Notes under the pieces: generated by a model | The model's database searches: none | What the model was told of the DNA's origin: nothing | What the model saw: the letters and a program-made list of their open reading frames with translations, nothing else | Assembly (NCBI RefSeq): GCF_000247695.1 | Contig: NW_004624734.1 | Location: 7,750,695-7,814,694, forward strand | Direction of reading: 5' to 3' | DNA: 64,000 bases | From: Heterocephalus glaber | Taxonomy: Eukaryota > Chordata > Mammalia > Rodentia > Bathyergidae | Program-made: the position numbers and the translations under genes | In this document: in pieces, positions 58,535 through 64,000 of the stretch | Numbering within the stretch: the stretch's first letter is position 1 | How the letters are laid out: each line of letters starts with the position of its first letter

Positions 58535-59454
58535 TTTTTTTTTTTTATTATTAAATTCTTTTATTGGTACATTGTAGGTATACAACACAATTATTTTTCA
58601 GTTATTATTTTCAAGGTACTTTGCCAGTTACTATGGAGAGTATTAGATATTAAAGTGGACCTTTCCCTACAGAAGTTTGTAATAAACTAAAGGAGATATC
58701 ACCTTTAATTTTTTTTAATTAAATTCTTTTGTTGGTACATTTTAGGTATACAACACAATTGCATTTCTCATTGGGAATCGTACCTTTACATAATGCATCT
58801 TGCTTCTTATTTTTTCCCCATTCCTAGCCCTCCATTCACCCCCTCCACCCTTCCCTATTTACAAAGACTTTATTTCCATTTTTTCCATTTCTCAGCATTT
58901 TTCCTTTCCCTTCGTTCCTTTCCCCTGCCCCTCCCACTACCCCTACCCCTTTGGACCTTTTCTTCCTATTTTACATTTTCGATTATTCATTCTAATCATT
59001 GGTACATTTTAGGTATACAATATAATGACATTCATCATTGGAAATTTGCACCTTTACATAGTCTCTCTTGGTTCTTATTTTTCACCCTTGCCCAGCCCTC
59101 CCTTCGACCCCTCCAGTCCTCCCTATTTACAAAGATTTTCTTCCTATTTTTCCATTTTCTCATATTAATCCCATTCCCTTCTATCCTTTCCCCTAGCCCT
59201 CCCACTTTCTTCCCCTTTGCCCCTTTTCTTCCTATTTCACATTACCTATTATACATTTAGTCCTTATTTACACTTTCAGTTTCTCACACCAGAGAAGCTA
59301 TTTGGAATTTATTCATGTGTGTCCTATTTATTTCGCTTAAGAGTATCGCCTCAATGTGCATCCACTTAGCTATAAATGTCTCTAATTTCTCATTTTTTAT
59401 GGCTGAGTAGTACTCCATTTTATTAAAAAAAAACACATTTTCTTTATCCAGTCT
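58535..59454 (-). mobile_element. Lineage-specific L1, 5'-truncated, with tandem 3' UTR modules
   Basis: Antisense L1 end. From right to left (element sense) it holds the C-terminal ORF2 region (about 59283-59440, peptide MEYYSAIKNEK...WMHIEAILLSE, typical L1 ORF2 end), then a 3' UTR with two ~267-base copies of a pyrimidine-rich (on + strand) module starting with 'ggtacattttaggtatacaa' at about 58734 and 59001. A third, partial module copy at 58552-58615 follows unrelated sequence, then a tail seen as T-rich sequence from about 58533. CTCTGKAGCTTGTCTT is repeated at 58519-58534 and 59455-59470 with one mismatch, so the whole block behaves as one insertion. The ORF2 fragment is far too short to be functional. 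Confidence 0.85.
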
Positions 59455-59639
59455 CTCTGTAGCTTGTCTTCCGCATATTTCCCAAGGACTTCTGCTTCCT
59501 GTTTGCCCAGAGACCATTCCAGACCCTCTGGTCATGTACCAGAGTCCTGCTCAAGGTGAGTGGACAGCCTCAGAATCCTCTGCGCCCTCCCACCACCCCC
59601 ATCCGCTGTCAGAAACGCACCCTCCGCAGTGTGGGGGAG

Positions 59640-59810
59640 CCGGGCGGCCTGTAATGGTAATAACCATAACTGCAGCCAATTTTCAGTAATTGGTGGCATT
59701 TGCCAGGGAATTCCTGCTCGTCACAGCTGCTTTGATCTCCACTGGTCTCTGTGAGACACAAAATACTGTTGTCATCTTCAATTACTCCGAGGGACAGCGT
59801 GGCCTTGACC
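59640..59810. promoter_or_regulatory. Candidate conserved non-coding element
   Basis: A repeat-free stretch with compact inverted motifs: 'atggtaataaccat', 'ccaattttcagtaattgg' (a CCAATT/AATTGG inverted pair) and 'tggcatttgcca'. Such dense palindromic homeobox- and NFI-like half-sites are common in enhancers. This is inference only. Confidence 0.3.
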
Positions 59811-60039
59811 TTGCCACATGTCCTCCACCACCGGAGGGAGCAGCACAGTGGAAGGAGGCTGGGCCCCAGGAAAGGGGAGTCTCCAGGCCATTCCTGGGGT
59901 CCAGGGCTTCTGGAAAGCCCACTGATGCTGAGGAGGTATTCCAGAGCCTGAGGGCCAGGGTACATGAGCAGTGCTGACCAGCGCCAGGTACCATAGGCCT
60001 CCTTTGTACCCTGCACATCTCTGCTCCAGCCCTTGCTCT

Positions 60040-60150
60040 GCCAAGATGCATTGTCTCCATTTTATGGAGGAGGAAACTGAGGCCCAGACGTAATCATGCA
60101 GCAGGCAGAGGCATGGCCTAGGTGTGGCGGGGGCCAATGTTCAACCCCAG
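60040..60150 (+). repeat. MIR fragment
   Basis: 'tctccattttatggaggagg' and 'aaactgaggcccagacg' are MIR core. Confidence 0.75.
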
Positions 60151-61300
60151 GCTTGCTGGTTTGGGTTTCTAGCATTTACGCAGTTCCGCGTGCAGCTCCA
60201 GTCTCCTAGCAGTTCCCAGAGGACAGGAAGGGGTCACCATCAAACCTGTCCCCTCCCTCCAGTTGCTGTCAGGCAGAGCGGGCTCTCTATCCACGCCCAG
60301 CCTGACACCAGCACACAGACATCAGCTCCCTGTCCTCTTGAGTCTCAGACATATGTCCTCTTCCTCAGTGGTCTCAACCGAGCTTGAGGACTTGATACAT
60401 TCACCGCACACTGACCACTCCCACTTGATGTCTAATTACACTCAAATTCTCAAACTGACCTCCTCACCTCCCTCCTAACCCAGCTCCCGCTGCGTCCTCT
60501 GGGTCTTAGCATTTGGGTTCTCTGGCCATGCAGTCACTCTGACCCTGGGGTCCATCCTTCTTGTCGCCTTTATTTATTTTGTATCCCACCTGTACTTGAT
60601 AGGACCCCCTGTTGGTTCAACCTACCACTTCCCCCTCTAAAAGGTTCATGTCAGCAGAGTCAGCTCCACCCGCCCCACATTTGGGGCTCCAGGCCCCCCG
60701 GGTGGTACCACCATAATCTCATTCCCCTTGCAGAGTCCTGCAGGTCCGTACTGCCTCCCTCCCTCTCCACCCAGGGGGAGGAAGCCACGCGCTCACAGTA
60801 CCATAGCCAGCTAAAGGCAGAGCTATGATGGCAACCAGGTCTACCTGTTACCCAGGTGCTTCATGTTTAGCTCCTGCACTGAGGCCCCCACCCAGAGGAA
60901 TTGCAGAGCCCCAAAGGTGGTCACTTGCAGATTCCTTTCATTCTGGGCTGGTCTGTGTTGCTGCTCTCATGTCCCAGGCAGTGAGCACCGGCCTGAACTG
61001 TTCATGCCCCAGGTTGGCCCAGTCTCTGCCCCTCAACGTTGTCCACACCACCCTCGAGGCCAAGTGTGCCGGGCATACACCCAGAGACCTTTGCTCTGCT
61101 GTTTGGAAACCTGTTTGATAGGAACTTACTGCATCTTCCTTGTCCTCTTGCCAAAGGCTCCTGTACACATAACTCTGCAAACTGCTCTACTTTTTCTGGT
61201 CGAAGCCCAGTTGATTTTTATTCTCTTCCTTCTGTGTCAGTTCCCTCTAGATATTCCTATAGCCATTTTCTGCTTCCTTTTAAAAAACTTATACATCTTT

Positions 61301-61384
61301 CTGGGGATTTAGCTCAGTGGCACCACAACTGCCCAGCAAGTGCAAGGTTTAGTTCGATTCCCGGTGCCAGAAAAAAAAAAAACA
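61301..61384 (+). mobile_element. ID-type SINE with target-site duplication
   Basis: Sense ID 'ctggggatttagctcagtgg' to 'gttcgattcccggtgcc' plus A tail. AAACTTRTAYATCTTT is duplicated at 61285-61300 and 61385-61400 with two differences. Confidence 0.93.
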
Positions 61385-61714
61385 AAACTTGTATATCTTT
61401 ATAACTGTGTCTACACCTATATTTATAGGTGTATGTAGCTGTGATTTGTGATTCTCCTTTCTCTTCTTTGAGCATTTCAAGAAGAAGCTGAGATCTGAAG
61501 CCACAAAGTAAGAATGATCTTGTTTATGCACCTAAGATCTATAAAATAACTCACAGCTTGCAGGTCAGGCTTTATGAGAAGCTTCTTAAACATCACACTG
61601 GAGAACCAGGAGTGTGAGAGGTCTGAGCAAGGCCCGAGGCTCTCCAGCTCAATGAGGTCCCCGCCCCACGCCCTAGGCAGGGGGGCAGTGAAATGGTGGT
61701 GTCCAGGCCAGACA

Positions 61715-61890
61715 GACAGGGTTTGATCCTAGCTCTGCCTGAGTCCTTGGGAAGGCGTCTTCACCACACTGGTTGCAGTATCCTAGGTAAATAATGACGG
61801 TGGGGATGTTTACCCGGTGGCCCTTGGAGGGCTGAGGTCATAAAGCCCACAAGGGCTGGGCACAGAGTGGTCACTTGGGTGGAACCCATT
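61715..61890 (-). repeat. MIR
   Basis: 'tttgatcctagctctgcctg', 'ccttgggaaggcgtcttcac' and 'gcacagagtggtcactt' follow antisense MIR. Confidence 0.65.
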
Positions 61891-62602
61891 GCTCTCTGTG
61901 GGCTGTGGCCAGACTGGCATGGCCTGGGTGTGGGTGGTGCTGAGAAGTTTATGGTGCTGCCTTGATGGGCGGCTGTTTCCTGCCTGGGGCATGTTCTCCC
62001 TGCAAGATCTTGGAGAGAGCTCCAGGAAGGCCACACGGAGCAGGGAGAGCATGAGCTTTCATGGCCACGAGCAGCTCACATTCCATCGTCATCAGGATGG
62101 CAGGGCTTTCCCAGGGGCTGGCGTGACAGCTTGTGGATTTTACAGCTTCTTCGTTTCAGATTTTCCCTGTTAACAGCCTAATGGCCGATCACTTAGTGTG
62201 TCTCTGCCTGCCTCTCCTGGACAAGCAGGAGAAAGAACCTGGCTTTTGAGATGGTTACTCCATTTGCTAGAAAGAGAGTGGCGGGGAGGAAGGAGAGGAT
62301 GCAGGCGGGTCTGTTCAATCAGTAGATATTTGTGCCTGTGGAGCTTACACTGCCTTAGGGAAGGCTGAATACGCAAGGAAGTAGTTAATAAAATGTCACA
62401 TTACTAAGTAAAATGGAGAAACACAAAGCGCGGGAAGAGAATGGAGGAGAAAGAGGGCAATGTGTTCAAGTGGTTGGGAAGAGCTCTCTGAAGAGGGGAC
62501 ATTTGAGCAGTCTTGAATGAGGATGTGAATTATGTGAGCATTTGGGGGACAAGCTTTTCTGGCAGAGGGACCAGCACATATAAAGACCCCAAGGTGATAT
62601 AA

Positions 62603-62890
62603 TAGTCAGCTAGTGTCACAGCAATGCTGCATAACAAATACCCCCAAACACAATGGTTTAGGACAACCATTTAGTCTTGATGATGCCTGTGCAGGTCAGC
62701 CAGTGAGTGGCTGATGCAAGGTGGACTTGGCTGGGCTGGCTTCAAGCTGCCTGTGTGAGTCTCACCCTTTGGATCAGCAGGATAGGGAGGGTGTGCTCTC
62801 AAGTTGGAGGTAGGAGTGCGGCAGAACAGGAAGAGAATGGAGCCATTTTGGAGCCCAGTCTGAGCTGAGCATTGCAAAACCTATCACATG
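62603..62890 (-). mobile_element. LTR-type repeat, antisense (MaLR/MLT-like)
   Basis: 'tgctgcataacaaataccc' and 'gtggctgatgcaaggtggac' resemble antisense mammalian LTRs of the MLT class. Subfamily and right limit are unsure. Confidence 0.45.
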
Positions 62891-63567
62891 GCCAAGCTCC
62901 ACATCAGTGTCAGGGACGTGTACTGGGTCTTGGAGTGAAGAGCTGGGACCTCAGCCAGGCCTCAGATGGCTGGAGGGGAGCCGCTGAGGGGACACAGGCA
63001 GCAGATGAGGTCAGGGACCTGGGCGGGCCATGGCGCTCACATCTTCCATAAGGACTTGCACTCATTCCTCCTTGGGAAGCCCTGGATCCAGGTTTTTCCC
63101 TTTAAATGTTAATCAAAGTTTAGCACACATTATAAAGTACACAAATATATTAAGTGTACAAATGATTCCCCACTTATGATGGCTCCACTTAAGGAATATT
63201 CAACTTTCCAGTATTGTGAAGGCAATTTGCATTCAGTAGAAACTATACTTCTGAATGCTGGTCTTTTCCTGGACTAGCGATCCATATGCAAACTGATCCT
63301 CCCTTGGATAGCAGGCAGAGGCAGCAGCAAGTGCAGCTCCCAGGCAGCCCTGCAAGAATCACGAGGGGAAACAACCAACACTCTGCTGCATGCTGTGCTG
63401 CTAAGCTGGGGTGTGTAGTAGGTAGGTCCATTAAATGCATTTCAACTCATGACATTTTCAACCTACACTGGGTTTCTTGAGCTGTAAGTCCATCATAAAT
63501 CAAGGGGCATTGGTACAGCTCAGTGATAAGCTTTTACAAGAGGAAAAGTTAGTTTTGCCTGGTTTTG

Positions 63568-64000
63568 GATTTTTTTCTTGCTTAAATTCTTTTATTGGTA
63601 CATTTTAGGTATACAATACATTTACAGTTATCATTGGGTGTTTGTACCTGTACATGATGTATCTTGGTTCTTATTTTTTTCCTCATTATCTGTGCACCCT
63701 TCCCCCCCTCCACCCTTCCCTATTTGCATAGACTTTGTTTCCTTTTTTTTTTTCTCATAATTTTTCCTTTCCCCTTCCACTCCCACTTCCCCTACCCTTT
63801 TGGTCCTTTTCTTCCTATTTCAAATTATCAATTATTCATTTTAATCCTTATTTACACTTTCAGTTTCTCACACTAGAGAAACTATTCGATATTTACACAT
63901 ATGCGTCCTGTTTATTTCACTTAAGAGTATCGCCTCAATGTGCATACATTTAGCTATAAATGTCTCTAAGTTATCATTTTTTATGGCTGAGTAGTACTCC
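63568..64000 (-). mobile_element. Second copy of the same L1, running off the window
   Basis: Antisense: T-rich start, 'aaattcttttattggtacat' (complement carries AATAAAAG), one 3' UTR module, then the same pre-terminal sequence as the 58.5 kb copy ('cagtttctcacactagagaa', 'ttatggctgagtagtactcc'). It continues beyond 64000. Only one 3' UTR module is present here. Confidence 0.85.

Larger units (their letters stand above)
47561..64000. other. Upstream flank of CLMN, probably intergenic
   Basis: No exon-like open frame with recognisable homology is present. In human the next gene upstream of CLMN is SYNE3, tens of kilobases away, so a gene-free stretch is expected. Content is interspersed repeats plus unique sequence. 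47561-48871, 49700-50500, 53480-58500 and 59810-61290 are mainly unique sequence in which I see no gene. Confidence 0.55.

Noticed and set aside
59284..59535. Minus-strand frame ending in an L1 ORF2-like peptide as a gene
   Set aside because: It is the last fragment of a 5'-truncated L1 fused to flanking sequence.

Overview
This is mammalian nuclear DNA, most likely from a non-muroid rodent. It is about 98% non-coding and dense in interspersed repeats. The young SINEs are an ID-type element (tRNA-Ala-derived, with the signature 'ggggatttagctcagtggtt' and ends such as 'gttcgatccccggtacc') and monomeric B1-like 7SL-derived elements. The B2 and B4 SINEs of mice and rats were not seen. The ID variant looks more hystricomorph (guinea-pig or mole-rat side) than murid or squirrel, but I cannot name the species. 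I see no operons, phage, CRISPR arrays or other prokaryotic features.

The only protein-coding sequence I can support is the first coding exon of calmin (CLMN, a calponin-homology, tail-anchored actin-binding protein) on the minus strand at 46958..47039. It encodes 27 codons and ends at a consensus splice donor. It sits in a CpG island broken by a 217-base assembly gap (47103..47319), which probably hides the rest of the 5' UTR and core promoter. CLMN is transcribed toward lower coordinates, so 1..46957 is inferred to be CLMN intron 1. I found no second CLMN exon there. In the human genome the flank upstream of CLMN lies between CLMN and SYNE3, so 47.6-64 kb is probably intergenic.

Region by region. 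1-9.4 kb: old LTR and MIR fragments, ID and B1 insertions, and a tight retroposon cluster at 4.56-4.86 kb that includes a 3'-truncated U4 snRNA retropseudogene with a perfect 12-base target-site duplication. 9.4-16.5 kb: mostly unique intronic DNA with MIRs and one antisense MaLR-like LTR. 16.5-25.5 kb: several ancient L1M fragments interrupted by IDs, a MER5A, B1s, an apparent 'tail-only' retroposon at 24.1 kb, and an MLT1 LTR. 25.5-37 kb: unique intron, an intronic CpG-rich block at 28.0-29.3 kb, an old LTR split by an ID, a tetranucleotide repeat, MER20 and MER5A relics, and a MaLR-like LTR. 37.2-38.3 kb: a HAL1 (half-L1) element. 38-46.8 kb: mostly unique intron with microsatellites. 46.8-47.6 kb: CLMN exon 1 and CpG island. 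47.6-64 kb: upstream flank with a MaLR LTR, an L2, ID/B1 pairs, possible conserved non-coding blocks near 52.5 kb and 59.7 kb, and two lineage-specific L1 3' ends. One of those (58.5-59.45 kb) has a tandemly repeated 3' UTR module and a clear target-site duplication.

Repeat names come from remembered family consensus sequences, not from a search. Boundaries of old repeats are approximate, usually within tens of bases. No new biological system is evident. The interest lies in retroposition products and candidate regulatory DNA around CLMN.
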